DNA from: Bacillus sp. AFS073361
Lineage (GTDB): Bacteria > Bacillota > Bacilli > Bacillales > Cytobacillaceae
Assembly: GCF_002567005.1 (NCBI RefSeq)
Contig: NZ_NUZU01000232.1
Coordinates: 1-34,832 of the forward strand
Direction: 5' to 3'
DNA: 34,832 nt
Below are positions 17,433-25,546 of the stretch, in pieces. The position numbers were made by a program, and so were the translations under genes. Within the stretch, counting starts at the first letter, position 1. The number at the start of each line of letters is the position of its first letter. The notes beneath the pieces are model-generated. The model did no database searches and was not told the origin of the DNA. It saw nothing but the letters and a program-made list of their open reading frames with translations.

Positions 17433-17689
17433 ATTTGGAAGGTCTTTTTGTGAATGGAAATGTTTGGATACATGTTGTTTTCTATCCCCCCATCCAGCAA
17501 TCTTTTAACCAGTAGACATTTGAATAATTTTAGAAAAAATCCAACAACCTATCTGTTTCATGCTAAAATAAAGGAATGGAATTTTTCTTTTAGCCATCCA
17601 GGTTAAATTAGCCAAATGAACAATATTTTTATAAAATTTAATAGAATAGCAGAATAAAACTTTGAGAGAATATAAGGGTAGGTGACATT
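17433..17689 (+). promoter_or_regulatory. soj upstream region with a candidate extended -10
   Basis: This is AT-rich noncoding DNA. The best signal is TGCTAAAAT (17561-17569), an extended -10 whose -35 at 17 bases is poor (CCAACA). It would give a leader of about 115 bases. The soj ribosome-binding site is AGGTGA before GTG. I see no small gene here. Confidence 0.35.
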
Positions 17690-18451
17690 GTGGGCAAAAT
17701 TCTTGCAATCGCGAATCAAAAAGGCGGAGTCGGAAAAACGACTACCTCTGTCAACCTAGGTGCCTGCTTAGCATATATTGGAAAACGTGTCCTGCTAGTA
17801 GACACGGACCCGCAGGGAAACGCAACAAGCGGGATTGGTATTGAAAAGGCAGAAGTTGACCAATGTATATATGATGTTTTAGTAGATGATGTAGAAGCAA
17901 AGGATGTCATTAAATCTACATCAGTTGAAAATTTGTATGCCATCCCAGCTACTATTCAGCTGGCAGGTGCAGAAATTGAATTGGTACCGACCATTTCAAG
18001 AGAGGTTCGTTTGAAGCGTGCCCTAGCAGAAGTGAGAGATCAATTTGATTATATTATTATTGATTGTCCGCCATCGTTAGGTTTATTAACCCTTAATGCC
18101 TTAACAGCTTCTGATTCCGTGTTAATTCCTGTTCAATGTGAATATTATGCGTTGGAAGGATTGAGCCAATTATTAAGTACGGTTAGACTTGTTCAGAAGC
18201 ATTTGAATCAGGAGTTGAAAATTGAAGGTGTTTTATTGACCATGCTTGATGCACGGACCAATCTGGGCATTCAAGTCATTGAAGAAGTGAAAAAATATTT
18301 TCAGGATAAAGTATATAAAACCATTATTCCAAGAAACGTACGTCTAAGTGAAGCTCCTAGTCATGGTGAACCGATTATTACCTATGATGCCAAATCCCGT
18401 GGTGCTGAGGTGTATTTAGATTTAGCAAAGGAAGTGGTCTCGAATGGCTAA
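17690..18451 (+). CDS. soj: Soj (ParA), chromosome-partitioning ATPase
   Basis: 253 residues, GTG start at 17690 giving MGKILAIANQKGGVGKTTT. The deviant Walker A motif KGGVGKTT is at 11-18, with the signature lysine. Further motifs are DTDPQGNATSG (switch I) and YIIIDCPPSLGLLT (Walker B region). Soj binds DNA as an ATP dimer, works with Spo0J in origin segregation, and regulates DnaA. Its end overlaps spo0J by 8 bases, so translation is coupled. Very close to the B. subtilis protein through the C-terminal RSRGAEVYLDLAKEV-like segment. Confidence 0.97.
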   Translation: MGKILAIANQKGGVGKTTTSVNLGACLAYIGKRVLLVDTDPQGNATSGIGIEKAEVDQCIYDVLVDDVEAKDVIKSTSVENLYAIPATIQLAGAEIELVPTISREVRLKRALAEVRDQFDYIIIDCPPSLGLLTLNALTASDSVLIPVQCEYYALEGLSQLLSTVRLVQKHLNQELKIEGVLLTMLDARTNLGIQVIEEVKKYFQDKVYKTIIPRNVRLSEAPSHGEPIITYDAKSRGAEVYLDLAKEVVSNG

Positions 18452-19295
18452 AGGTTTAGGAAAAGGCCTTAATGCATTTTTTGCGGATGCTAGTAAAGAG
18501 GAAGTCGTTCTAGAAATCAAACTAAATGAATTACGTCCCAATCCATATCAGCCTCGTAAAACCTTCCAACAAGAGGCAATCGATGAATTAAAAGAGTCGA
18601 TCATCGAGCATGGAATCTTGCAGCCGCTCGTGGTTAGAAAAAGTATTCGCGGCTACGAAATCGTAGTAGGTGAGCGGCGTTTCCGTGCAGCGAAAGAGGC
18701 AAAGCTTGAAACGGTTCCTGCGGTGGTCCGAACACTTTCGGAACAGCAAATGATGGAATTGGCCGTCCTTGAAAACCTGCAAAGGGAAGATTTAAATCCA
18801 ATTGAAGAAGGACTAGCCTATCAATTGTTAATGGAAAAGTTAAAATTGACACAAGAAGAGGTAGCGAAGCGTCTAGGGAAAAGCCGTCCGCATATCGCCA
18901 ACCATATCCGTCTTCTTTCCCTCCCTCAAAAGATTCAAGAATTAATCTCAGGTGGGAAAATATCGATGGGCCATGGCCGTGCCTTATTAGGACTGCGCCA
19001 AAAAGAAAAACTGCCAAGCTTGGTCGAAAAAGTAACCAAAGAAGCATTGAATGTTCGTCAGTTGGAAAAACTGATTCAACAAATAAATGAAGATGTTCCA
19101 CGTGAAACGAAAAAGCCTGAACCGAAGAAAGATGTGTTTATCAAGGAACGGGAACATGTCCTGCGGGAACGGTTTGGAACGACGGTAAATATTAAGCAGA
19201 ACAAGAATAAGGGTAAAATTGAAATTGAGTTCTTCTCTAACGAGGATTTGGAACGAATTTTAGAGATGCTCCATCAAGAGGATTCATCATTATAA
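18444..19295 (+). CDS. spo0J: Spo0J (ParB), parS-binding CTPase clamp
   Basis: 283 residues, ATG at 18444 inside the end of soj. Spo0J loads at parS as a CTP-gated sliding clamp, recruits SMC and stimulates Soj. The N-terminal MAKGLGKGLNAFF is the usual ParA-contact region. The CTP motifs are GERRFRAAKEA and ENLQREDLNPIEEG. The helix-turn-helix is LTQEEVAKRLGKSRPHIANHI. The C-terminal dimerisation segment ends ILEMLHQEDSSL. A parS site lies inside the coding sequence at 19094-19109, as in B. subtilis. Confidence 0.97.
   Translation: MAKGLGKGLNAFFADASKEEVVLEIKLNELRPNPYQPRKTFQQEAIDELKESIIEHGILQPLVVRKSIRGYEIVVGERRFRAAKEAKLETVPAVVRTLSEQQMMELAVLENLQREDLNPIEEGLAYQLLMEKLKLTQEEVAKRLGKSRPHIANHIRLLSLPQKIQELISGGKISMGHGRALLGLRQKEKLPSLVEKVTKEALNVRQLEKLIQQINEDVPRETKKPEPKKDVFIKEREHVLRERFGTTVNIKQNKNKGKIEIEFFSNEDLERILEMLHQEDSSL
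19094..19109. other. parS site inside spo0J
   Basis: TGTTCCACGTGAAACG matches the Bacillus parS palindrome TGTTCCACGTGAAACA at 15 of 16 positions, the difference being the outermost base. It lies within spo0J, as does the principal parS site of B. subtilis, about 11 kb from the presumed unwinding site. Confidence 0.92.
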
Positions 19296-19324
19296 ACCAT
19301 CAAACGGTGGTTTATTTTTTTTTA
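19294..19324 (+). terminator. spo0J terminator
   Basis: Stem AAACCATC/GGTGGTTT with loop AAAC (19294-19313), overlapping the stop codon and followed by A and a long T run. Confidence 0.87.
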
Positions 19325-19381
19325 CTTATATGATAGTTTAAAAGAAATATATTTCGAAGGTCGAAAAAAGGTGGATGTAAG

Positions 19382-20089
19382 ATGTTTTTATTAGGAACAC
19401 TGGTCAATGGGCTTTTAATAGTTGTTGGCACACTGCTTGGAAAGTTGTTAAACCGGATTCCTGAAGGAATGAAAGTCACGGTTATGTATGCCATTGGTTT
19501 ATCTGTCATGGTGTTGGGCTTACAAATGGGGTTAAAGAGTGAAAATTTCCTCATTGTTATTATTAGCCTCGTTGTGGGAGCGGTTGCCGGTGAGGCCTTA
19601 AAACTGGAGGATAAATTAAATGATTTAGGATTATGGCTGGAGAAGAAAGTTGGCCCCTCCAATGGAAAAGGCAGTATCTCCGAAGGATTTGTTACGGCGA
19701 CATTAATTTTTGTGATCGGTGCAATGGCGATTATTGGCGCACTTGACAGCGGCATCCGCGGTGATCATGATGTGTTGTACACGAAATCATTAATCGATGG
19801 ATTTACGGCGTTAATTTTAACGACTACATTGGGAATTGGGGTTATTTTTTCAGCAATTCCGGTTGTCCTCTATGAAGGGGGCATTGCCCTATTTGCGACC
19901 CAGATTGACCGATTTGTCCCGCAGGCATTAATGGATCAGTTTATTGTCGAGATGACAGCAACAGGCGGAATCATGATTTTTGCGATTGGCTTAAATTTAA
20001 CCGGAATAGTGAAAATTAAAGTAGCCAACCTCCTGCCTGGGATCGTCGTCACGGGGCTGATTGTATCGGTTCTTTATATTGTTCAATAA
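19382..20089 (+). CDS. DUF554 family membrane protein
   Basis: 235 residues with about seven hydrophobic segments. It starts MFLLGTLVNGLLIVVGTLLGKLLNRIPEGM and contains LIFVIGAMAIIGALDSGIRGDHDVLYTKSL, both typical of DUF554 (YdfK/YqgA-like) proteins. These are predicted inner-membrane proteins, possibly transporters; no function is established that I can rely on. The ribosome-binding site AAAGGTGG lies before the ATG. It stands alone, between the spo0J terminator and a shared terminator with the convergent yyaC. Confidence 0.88.
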   Translation: MFLLGTLVNGLLIVVGTLLGKLLNRIPEGMKVTVMYAIGLSVMVLGLQMGLKSENFLIVIISLVVGAVAGEALKLEDKLNDLGLWLEKKVGPSNGKGSISEGFVTATLIFVIGAMAIIGALDSGIRGDHDVLYTKSLIDGFTALILTTTLGIGVIFSAIPVVLYEGGIALFATQIDRFVPQALMDQFIVEMTATGGIMIFAIGLNLTGIVKIKVANLLPGIVVTGLIVSVLYIVQ

Positions 20090-20096
20090 ATTTAGC

Positions 20097-20131
20097 AAAA
20101 AGAGCATTCGGTTACACCCGTCTGCTCTTTT
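20097..20131. terminator. Bidirectional terminator between DUF554 gene and yyaC
   Basis: AAAAAGAGCA (20097-20106) pairs with TGCTCTTTT (20123-20131), with an inner CGG/CCG pairing. It has T-runs on both strands, as expected between convergent genes. Confidence 0.85.
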
Positions 20132-20750
20132 AATTTGTCTTTTCTTCTTCGAGCCAGTTTAAGTTTAATTCAGTCCAATTTTGCTTAGGGTAGAGCAGAC
20201 TTGCTTGATAGATGGCATTGGCTATGGTTTTGGCCATTCTCATAACAAGATTTAAGCGAGTATTTTGTAAGACATAAAACTCCATAAACCCGCTGACATT
20301 GACGATGCCTGTGATATGTATATCACCGACCGCCGGCAGCTCCTTATTTACTCCTGCCCCGGGTTTGACAGGACCATTCCCCACTTGAATCACTCCGACA
20401 TTTTTAACTCTTCCCAAACAAGCATCGATGCCAATGATATAGGGGTCAGTATGTTTTGCTTGGATTTCCTTTAATTTATCAGCCAAATTAACGGCATGAA
20501 TCGGTTCATCTAACGTCCCGTACACATAGAATGCCCGCATATCCTTTTCTTCCAGTAATGTCCCAACAAGCGGCCCTAATGAATCTCCCGTAGAACGGTC
20601 CGTACCAATACAGACAAAGACAATCGGGCGGCTTGTTACCGTAGGAATATTCGTAAGCAGCTCTTCAGCGAGGTTTTCAGCAGCATGCAAATCATCATGG
20701 CTGATCCGCGCCTTGGCCCTCCTGTCAAAAAAACCGGATTTCAGATTCAT
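20130..20750 (-). CDS. yyaC: YyaC, sporulation protein (spore protease family)
   Basis: 206 residues. The segment IVFVCIGTDRSTGDSLGPLVG, then YVYGTLDEPIHAVNL, IIGIDACLG and GNGPVKPGAGVNKELPAVGDI, identify the spore YyaC family, which shares the fold of the germination protease GPR and hydrogenase-maturation peptidases. The conserved acidic residues (D of GTDRSTGD, D of GIDACLG) could be the metal or catalytic site; that is inference. It is one of only two minus-strand genes to the right of oriC, so it runs against the replication fork. The ATG follows TTAGGGAGTGA. Confidence 0.92.
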   Translation of the reverse strand: MNLKSGFFDRRAKARISHDDLHAAENLAEELLTNIPTVTSRPIVFVCIGTDRSTGDSLGPLVGTLLEEKDMRAFYVYGTLDEPIHAVNLADKLKEIQAKHTDPYIIGIDACLGRVKNVGVIQVGNGPVKPGAGVNKELPAVGDIHITGIVNVSGFMEFYVLQNTRLNLVMRMAKTIANAIYQASLLYPKQNWTELNLNWLEEEKTN

Positions 20751-20782
20751 TAAGTCACTCCCTAATCTTAAATAGTCTTACT

Positions 20783-20812
20783 ATTATACGGAATTTTCAG
20801 TAAATCTATACA
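20783..20812 (-). promoter_or_regulatory. Possible forespore-type promoter of yyaC
   Basis: On the minus strand, TGTATAG (20806-20812) and CCGTATAAT (20783-20791) have the layout of sigma-F/sigma-G promoters (GYATA and a degenerate -10). The -10 also contains TATAAT but lacks a matching sigma-A -35. It is plausible because yyaC is a sporulation gene. Confidence 0.4.
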
Positions 20813-20864
20813 TAAAGCGGGTAAAAAAGGAAAATTCATAATGCTATTAACTGCATAAAATAAT

Positions 20865-20873
20865 TGCTAAAAT
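20865..20873 (+). promoter_or_regulatory. Candidate extended -10 for the mscS gene
   Basis: TGCTAAAAT (20865-20873) lies 36 bases before the ATG. The -35 region is poor, so this depends on the extended -10 motif. Confidence 0.35.
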
Positions 20874-20909
20874 AGAATTGGCAAAAAGGTTTTAGAGGAT
20901 GGTGTCTAC

Positions 20910-21776
20910 ATGACTCTTACACAAAAGGGTATGCAAAAATTACTTGATAAATTTCAAAATGAGGATACGTGGCTGGCTCTAGGTGAGGGGCTCCTAAAAA
21001 TAATTGCGATTTTAATTATTACCAATATCTTGATTCGTATTGGAAAATTAATGATCCATAATATTTTTAAAATTAGAAATCTCTCCCCGCTTAGTACTTC
21101 GGAACGGCGAGAGGAAACACTCTCTCGGCTGCTTGATAATGTCCTTTCCTATGTTGTTTATTTTATTGCCTTTATGATGATTCTTTCTGTGTTAGGAATT
21201 GATGTCAAAGCGCTAATTGCCGGAGCTGGAGTAGTTGGTTTAGCTGTAGGTTTTGGAGCACAAAGTTTAGTCAAAGATGTGATCAGCGGCTTTTTTATCA
21301 TTTTCGAGGATCAATTTTCTGTTGGAGACCATGTTCGTATTGGTCAATTTGAAGGAAATGTTGAAGCGATAGGATTAAGAACGACAAAAGTTAAAAGTTG
21401 GACTGGGGAACTGCATATTTTACCAAATGGCAGTATTATTGAAGTAACCAACTTTTCCATTAATAATAGTATCGCCGTTGTAGATATTGCGATTGCCTAT
21501 GGGGAGGACATCGCTAAGGCGGAAAAGGTCATTGAGGAAGCAATTCAATTTATGCCCGCTCAATATGAGGAGTTAGTTAAGCCCCCTGAGTTATTAGGAA
21601 TTCAAACAATGGGAGCAACTGAGATTGTCTTACGCGTTGTCGCAGAAACGCTGCCAATGAAGCAGGCAGGTGTTTCTCGTATGATTCGCAGGGATATTAA
21701 GCTTCAATTAGACGAAAATGGCATTAAGGCTCCTGATCCAAAAGTGGTCATGTATGGCTCTGGACAACCTAAATAA
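20910..21776 (+). CDS. MscS-family small-conductance mechanosensitive channel
   Basis: 288 residues. Two hydrophobic segments lie at about 20-43 and 70-95, followed by the pore-lining helix LIAGAGVVGLAVGFGAQSLVKDVISG, with the Gly/Ala packing typical of MscS. The beta domain contains EDQFSVGDHVRIGQFEGNVEAIGLRTTKVK, and a cytoplasmic vestibule domain follows. Such channels open under membrane tension and release solutes after osmotic downshift. The ATG follows GAGGATGG. The gene is 14 bases ahead of the DUF951 gene and is likely cotranscribed with it. Confidence 0.93.
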   Translation: MTLTQKGMQKLLDKFQNEDTWLALGEGLLKIIAILIITNILIRIGKLMIHNIFKIRNLSPLSTSERREETLSRLLDNVLSYVVYFIAFMMILSVLGIDVKALIAGAGVVGLAVGFGAQSLVKDVISGFFIIFEDQFSVGDHVRIGQFEGNVEAIGLRTTKVKSWTGELHILPNGSIIEVTNFSINNSIAVVDIAIAYGEDIAKAEKVIEEAIQFMPAQYEELVKPPELLGIQTMGATEIVLRVVAETLPMKQAGVSRMIRRDIKLQLDENGIKAPDPKVVMYGSGQPK

Positions 21777-21790
21777 GGAGAGGATATTGG

Positions 21791-21988
21791 ATGGAAGAAA
21801 AGGAATTTGCCCTAAATGATGTAGTAGAGATGAAAAAACAGCATCCTTGTGGAACAAACCGCTGGAAAGTCATCCGCATGGGGATGGACGTTCGCATTAA
21901 ATGTGAAGGCTGCGGTCATAGTGTCCTCATTCCGAGGCGGGAATTTTCAAGGAAAATGAAGAAAATTTTGGTGAAGCATGAGGAATAA
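21791..21988 (+). CDS. DUF951 family protein, probable zinc ribbon
   Basis: 65 residues, the normal size of the family. It starts MEEKEFALNDVVEMKKQHPCGTNRWKV and has cysteines in HPCG and CEGCGHS, a pattern that could hold a metal ion. The C-terminus is basic. Function is unknown. The ribosome-binding site is AAGGAGAGG. The arrangement mscS-DUF951 near ychF recurs in Bacillaceae. The stop codon is contained in a terminator hairpin. Confidence 0.88.
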   Translation: MEEKEFALNDVVEMKKQHPCGTNRWKVIRMGMDVRIKCEGCGHSVLIPRREFSRKMKKILVKHEE

Positions 21989-22003
21989 CCTTATGCTTTT
22001 TTT
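21974..22003 (+). terminator. Terminator of the mscS-DUF951 operon
   Basis: Ten-pair stem AAGCATGAGG/CCTTATGCTT (one G-T pair) with loop AATAA, then T-run. The hairpin contains the last codons and stop of the DUF951 gene. Confidence 0.88.
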
Positions 22004-22071
22004 AAATGAAAAAATATATTATTCTTATAAGAAAAGTAGAAATAGAGTTTTTGTATATAGGGGTGGGAATA

Positions 22072-24066
22072 GTGGCACAAGTACGTCAAGCAGCATGTCC
22101 ATTAAATTGCTGGGATAGCTGCGGATTTCATGTAACAGTCGAAAACGATCGCGTCACAAAAGTAGAAGGAGATCCCTCCCATCCAATCACCCAAGGAAAA
22201 ATTTGTGGGCGGGGACGGATGCTTGAAACAAGGACAAATTCCGCGCAGCGGTTGCTGCATCCATTAAAAAAAATCAACGGCCAATTCGAGCAAATATCTT
22301 GGGAACAGGCGCTGAATGAGATAGCGGAAAAGCTCAGGGGCATAAAAGAAACATACGGGTCAACGGCCGTTTTACACAGCCATGACTATGCAAATAATGG
22401 ATTATTAAAAAACCTCGATCAACGTTTCTTTAATTGCTACGGCGGTGTTACTGAACTCTACGGGTCTCTTTGCTGGGGGGCAGGCATCGAAGCGCAGCAA
22501 TGGGACTTCGGGAATGCTTATAGCCATGGCCCTGATGATGTTTATAATAGTAAAAATATTATCGTCTGGGGGCGAAATGTTGCCCGGACAAACATGCACT
22601 TTTACGAAAAGCTGCTAGAGGCAAAAAAACGTGGTGCAAAATTGTTTGTTATTGATCCAATCTTTAACGCAACAGCTAAAATTGCTGATGAATATATCTC
22701 GATTAAACCTGGAATGGATGGATTATTAGCAGCAGGAATTATCAAAGAGCTGCTGCGCTTAAGGTTAGAGGACCGAAAGTTTATTGAGGAATCCTCCGTT
22801 GGTTTTGAGGATGTGGATCAACTTCTGGGCAGTGTTACTTTAGAGGAAATCAGTGAAATGACTGAAGTGCCTTGTGAAGTAATGACCCATTTAGCGCATG
22901 TCTATGCGGACAAACCTACTGCCACGTTCATGGGCCTTGGCATGCAGCGCTATCAAAATGGCGGGAATACAATTCGCCTGATAGATGCGCTTGTCGCATG
23001 TAGCGGAAATATTGGAATTGCGGGCGGGGGCGCAAATTATGCGAACCTTCAAGTGGGCCAGAGTTTTGTGTTTGAAGAGTTGACACTAGCAAATCGCAGG
23101 CAAAGCCGGCGTCAATTTTCGATCATGAAACAGGCCGAAGAAGTGCTGAAAGCAACAAATCCACAAATACAAATGATAGTTGTCACATGTGGGAATCCAG
23201 TCACACAGGTGCCTGACACCCAAGTGGTTGAAAAGGCCTTCTCATCTGTACCAACATTGGTGGTCATTGATCAATTCATGACAGATACCGCGCAGCTTGC
23301 TGATTATGTGTTACCGACCACGACTGCCTTTGAGGAAGAGGATATTTATTTTTCTTCGATGTATCATCATTATGTAAATTATGGTCCAAAGCTGGTATCC
23401 GCACCTGGCGAAGCCCAGCCTGACTTATGGATTTGGACGGAATTAGCGAAACGGCTTGGTTTTGGGGCTGATTTTGACTATACAAGAAAGCAATTCCTTC
23501 AAATGAGTTTTGAAAGATTGGAAAGAAAGGGTGTCTCCCTGGATACGTTAATGGAACAGCATACGCTGGAGTTACCGGTCACAGCGATCCCATGGCAGGA
23601 CCGAAAGTTTACTACTCCTAGCGGCAAGTATGAATTTACCGCACGGAGGAACGGTCATGAACCATTAACCTTAGCTGTACCGGAGGAATCAAAGTGGAGG
23701 AATCCACAGTTAGCTGAAAAGTATCCATATAATTTACTGACGATCCATCCGATGCGTTCCAATCACTCGCAGAACTACCATCTATTAGGTGGAAATTTGA
23801 GGTTGAAGGTCGAAGTAGCTCAAAATATTGCAGATGACCTTGGTTTGCAAAAAGATGACATGGTAAGAGTATGGAATGACCGCGGCTCCGTTACAGGCTA
23901 TCTTTCCATCCTGCCCACCTCCCACCCGAACACGATTAATATCGATGAGGGGATTTGGAAGCAGTTTGGTGGATCAGTAAATCACCTGACATCAAGCAGT
24001 GAATCCGATAATGGAATGGGAAGTACGTTATATGATTGCCTCGTTAATATCGAAAAAATAAACTAA
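22072..24066 (+). CDS. yyaE: YyaE, molybdopterin (bis-MGD) oxidoreductase
   Basis: 664 residues from GTG at 22072, which follows GGGGTGGG; an in-frame ATG at 22006 has no ribosome-binding site. B. subtilis YyaE has a similar length (667). The N-terminus has a 4Fe-4S ligand set: C9, C13, C17 (CPLNCWDSC) and C45 (GKICGRG). YGSLCWGAGIEA aligns by eye with the Mo-ligand region of the DMSO reductase family, suggesting C134 as ligand; this is inference. The C-terminal dinucleotide-binding domain includes LTIHPMRSNHSQNYHLLGGN. There is no Tat signal, so it should be cytoplasmic. The substrate is unknown. Confidence 0.93.
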   Translation: MAQVRQAACPLNCWDSCGFHVTVENDRVTKVEGDPSHPITQGKICGRGRMLETRTNSAQRLLHPLKKINGQFEQISWEQALNEIAEKLRGIKETYGSTAVLHSHDYANNGLLKNLDQRFFNCYGGVTELYGSLCWGAGIEAQQWDFGNAYSHGPDDVYNSKNIIVWGRNVARTNMHFYEKLLEAKKRGAKLFVIDPIFNATAKIADEYISIKPGMDGLLAAGIIKELLRLRLEDRKFIEESSVGFEDVDQLLGSVTLEEISEMTEVPCEVMTHLAHVYADKPTATFMGLGMQRYQNGGNTIRLIDALVACSGNIGIAGGGANYANLQVGQSFVFEELTLANRRQSRRQFSIMKQAEEVLKATNPQIQMIVVTCGNPVTQVPDTQVVEKAFSSVPTLVVIDQFMTDTAQLADYVLPTTTAFEEEDIYFSSMYHHYVNYGPKLVSAPGEAQPDLWIWTELAKRLGFGADFDYTRKQFLQMSFERLERKGVSLDTLMEQHTLELPVTAIPWQDRKFTTPSGKYEFTARRNGHEPLTLAVPEESKWRNPQLAEKYPYNLLTIHPMRSNHSQNYHLLGGNLRLKVEVAQNIADDLGLQKDDMVRVWNDRGSVTGYLSILPTSHPNTINIDEGIWKQFGGSVNHLTSSSESDNGMGSTLYDCLVNIEKIN

Positions 24067-24098
24067 CTGCCGCCATCATGCGGCAGTTGTCTTTTTTT
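24066..24098 (+). terminator. yyaE terminator
   Basis: ACTGCCGC/GCGGCAGT stem with loop CATCAT directly after the stop codon, followed by TGTC and seven T. Confidence 0.88.
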
Positions 24099-24189
24099 AT
24101 ATAAATCTCTATAATTGTGAAAGACTTGTCTTTTTATTATTGGAACTAATTTTATTAAAATAGATCATATTTTTTGAGGAGTGAAATAA

Positions 24190-25290
24190 ATGGCATTAAC
24201 AGCTGGTATCGTAGGATTACCGAACGTTGGTAAGTCTACTTTATTTAACGCAATTACCCAAGCAGGGGCAGAATCAGCCAATTACCCTTTCTGTACGATA
24301 GACCCAAACGTTGGAATCGTTGAGGTACCTGATCACCGTCTCCAAAAATTAACAGAACTGGTCCAACCAAAAAAGACCGTACCAACCGCTTTTGAATTTA
24401 CCGACATTGCAGGGATTGTTAAAGGAGCAAGCAAAGGGGAAGGTCTAGGGAATAAATTCCTCTCACATATCCGCCAAGTTGACGCGATTTGCCAAGTCGT
24501 TCGCTGTTTTGCTGACGAAAACATTACCCATGTATCAGGTAAAGTGGATCCAATCGATGATATTGAGGTCATCAACTTAGAGCTAATTCTTGCCGACATG
24601 GAATCAGTAGAAAAGCGGATTAGCCGTGTTGAAAAATTAGCTAAGCAAAAGGATAAGGAAGCGGCGGCTGAATTCGAAGTGCTTGCGATGCTGCGTGATG
24701 CTTTTGAAGCAGAAAAGCCTGCTCGAACGGTTGATTTTACCGATGAGCAAATGAAACTTGTCAAAGGACTTCACCTATTAACGATTAAGCCTGTCCTTTA
24801 TGTGGCCAATGTAAGTGAAGATGATATTGCTGATCCATCTGACAATGAATATGTTCAAAGGGTACGCGAATTTGCAGCGGCTGATAACGCCGAAGTTATC
24901 GTGGTTTGTGCAAAAATTGAAGAGGAAATTGCTGAACTTGAGGGTGAAGAAAAGCAAATGTTCCTGTCTGAGCTAGGAATTGAAGAATCTGGTCTTGATC
25001 AGTTAATCCGTGCTGCTTATCATTTACTTGGATTAGCGACTTATTTTACCGCAGGTGTTCAAGAAGTACGCGCCTGGACATTCAGAAAAGGAATGAAAGC
25101 TCCGCAATGTGCAGGAGTCATTCACTCTGATTTCGAACGCGGCTTCATCCGTGCCGAAACCGTTTCATTTGATGATCTATTAGCTGCCGGCAGTCATACA
25201 GCTGCCAAAGAAGCCGGCAAGGTCCGCCTCGAAGGAAAAGAATACGAAGTAAAAGACGGCGACGTCATCCACTTCCGTTTTAACGTATAA
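24190..25290 (+). CDS. ychF: YchF/OLA1-type GTPase/ATPase
   Basis: 366 residues, identical in length to B. subtilis YyaF. G1 is GLPNVGKST near the N-terminus, G3 lies in FTDIAGIVKGASKGEGLGN, and the G4 position reads NVSE rather than NKxD, the change that gives this family a preference for ATP. A coiled-coil region spans about 130-175 (ADMESVEKRISRVEKLAKQKDKE). A TGS domain forms the C-terminus (EVRAWTFRKGMKAPQCAG ... VKDGDVIHFRFNV). It is associated with ribosomes and stress responses in other bacteria. The ATG follows GAGGAGTG. Confidence 0.97.
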   Translation: MALTAGIVGLPNVGKSTLFNAITQAGAESANYPFCTIDPNVGIVEVPDHRLQKLTELVQPKKTVPTAFEFTDIAGIVKGASKGEGLGNKFLSHIRQVDAICQVVRCFADENITHVSGKVDPIDDIEVINLELILADMESVEKRISRVEKLAKQKDKEAAAEFEVLAMLRDAFEAEKPARTVDFTDEQMKLVKGLHLLTIKPVLYVANVSEDDIADPSDNEYVQRVREFAAADNAEVIVVCAKIEEEIAELEGEEKQMFLSELGIEESGLDQLIRAAYHLLGLATYFTAGVQEVRAWTFRKGMKAPQCAGVIHSDFERGFIRAETVSFDDLLAAGSHTAAKEAGKVRLEGKEYEVKDGDVIHFRFNV

Positions 25291-25296
25291 TAGCTC

Positions 25297-25328
25297 AAGC
25301 TCTGCAAATTTTGCAGAGCTTTTATTTT
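25297..25328 (+). terminator. ychF terminator
   Basis: AAGCTCTGCA/TGCAGAGCTT stem (25297-25321) followed by TTATTTTG. A perfect stem, though the T-run is short. Confidence 0.83.
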
Positions 25329-25369
25329 GCAGTGGTAAGTAAAGGAGACAGGGTGATTTGGCACCATGT

Positions 25370-25498
25370 TGATTGGAGCGGAAGGTGCGAGACTCCTGCG
25401 GGAGTACGGGCCTGGGGAGACCCCACAGGCGCTTAAGCGCCGAGGAGGCTCCCCGGAACGCCCGCGAACCGCTCGCACCTGGAGCGGAAATTAACATG
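25370..25498. repeat. Structured intergenic repeat, family B
   Basis: GC-rich element, unlike its AT-rich surroundings. Both ends carry TGGAGCGGAA. The outer stem is GGTGCGAG (25384-25391)/CTCGCACC (25472-25479). Inside are three hairpins: CTCC-TGC-GGGAG (25393-25404), GGGG-AGA-CCCC (25414-25424) and the palindrome GGCGCTTAAGCGCC (25428-25441). The sequence type recurs in intergenic regions of many Bacillaceae genomes, from memory. Open reading frames through it are artefacts of its GC content. Confidence 0.8.
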
Positions 25499-25546
25499 CA
25501 ATATTAACAGCTCAAAACTGGAAATAACTCATTTCTGTGAATGACA

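Noticed and set aside
16343..17689. A Noc-binding (NBS) palindrome near noc
   Set aside because: No match to ATTTCCCGGGAAAT was seen here or elsewhere in the window.
18634..19101. 155-codon minus-strand frame opposite spo0J
   Set aside because: It lies wholly antisense to spo0J, with no ribosome-binding site or promoter, so it is a frame shadow.
22006..22071. N-terminal extension of YyaE from ATG 22006
   Set aside because: There is no ribosome-binding site; the extra residues are not part of the family, and GTG 22072 has a good site.
24333..24764. 143-codon minus-strand frame inside ychF
   Set aside because: It is an antisense shadow of a well-conserved coding sequence, with low-complexity Ser-rich translation and no start signals.
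25180..25497. Two overlapping minus-strand open reading frames (105 and 94 codons) at the end of ychF and through repeat family B
   Set aside because: They exist because the family B repeat and the ychF codons lack stops on that strand. They have no ribosome-binding site and overlap a terminator.
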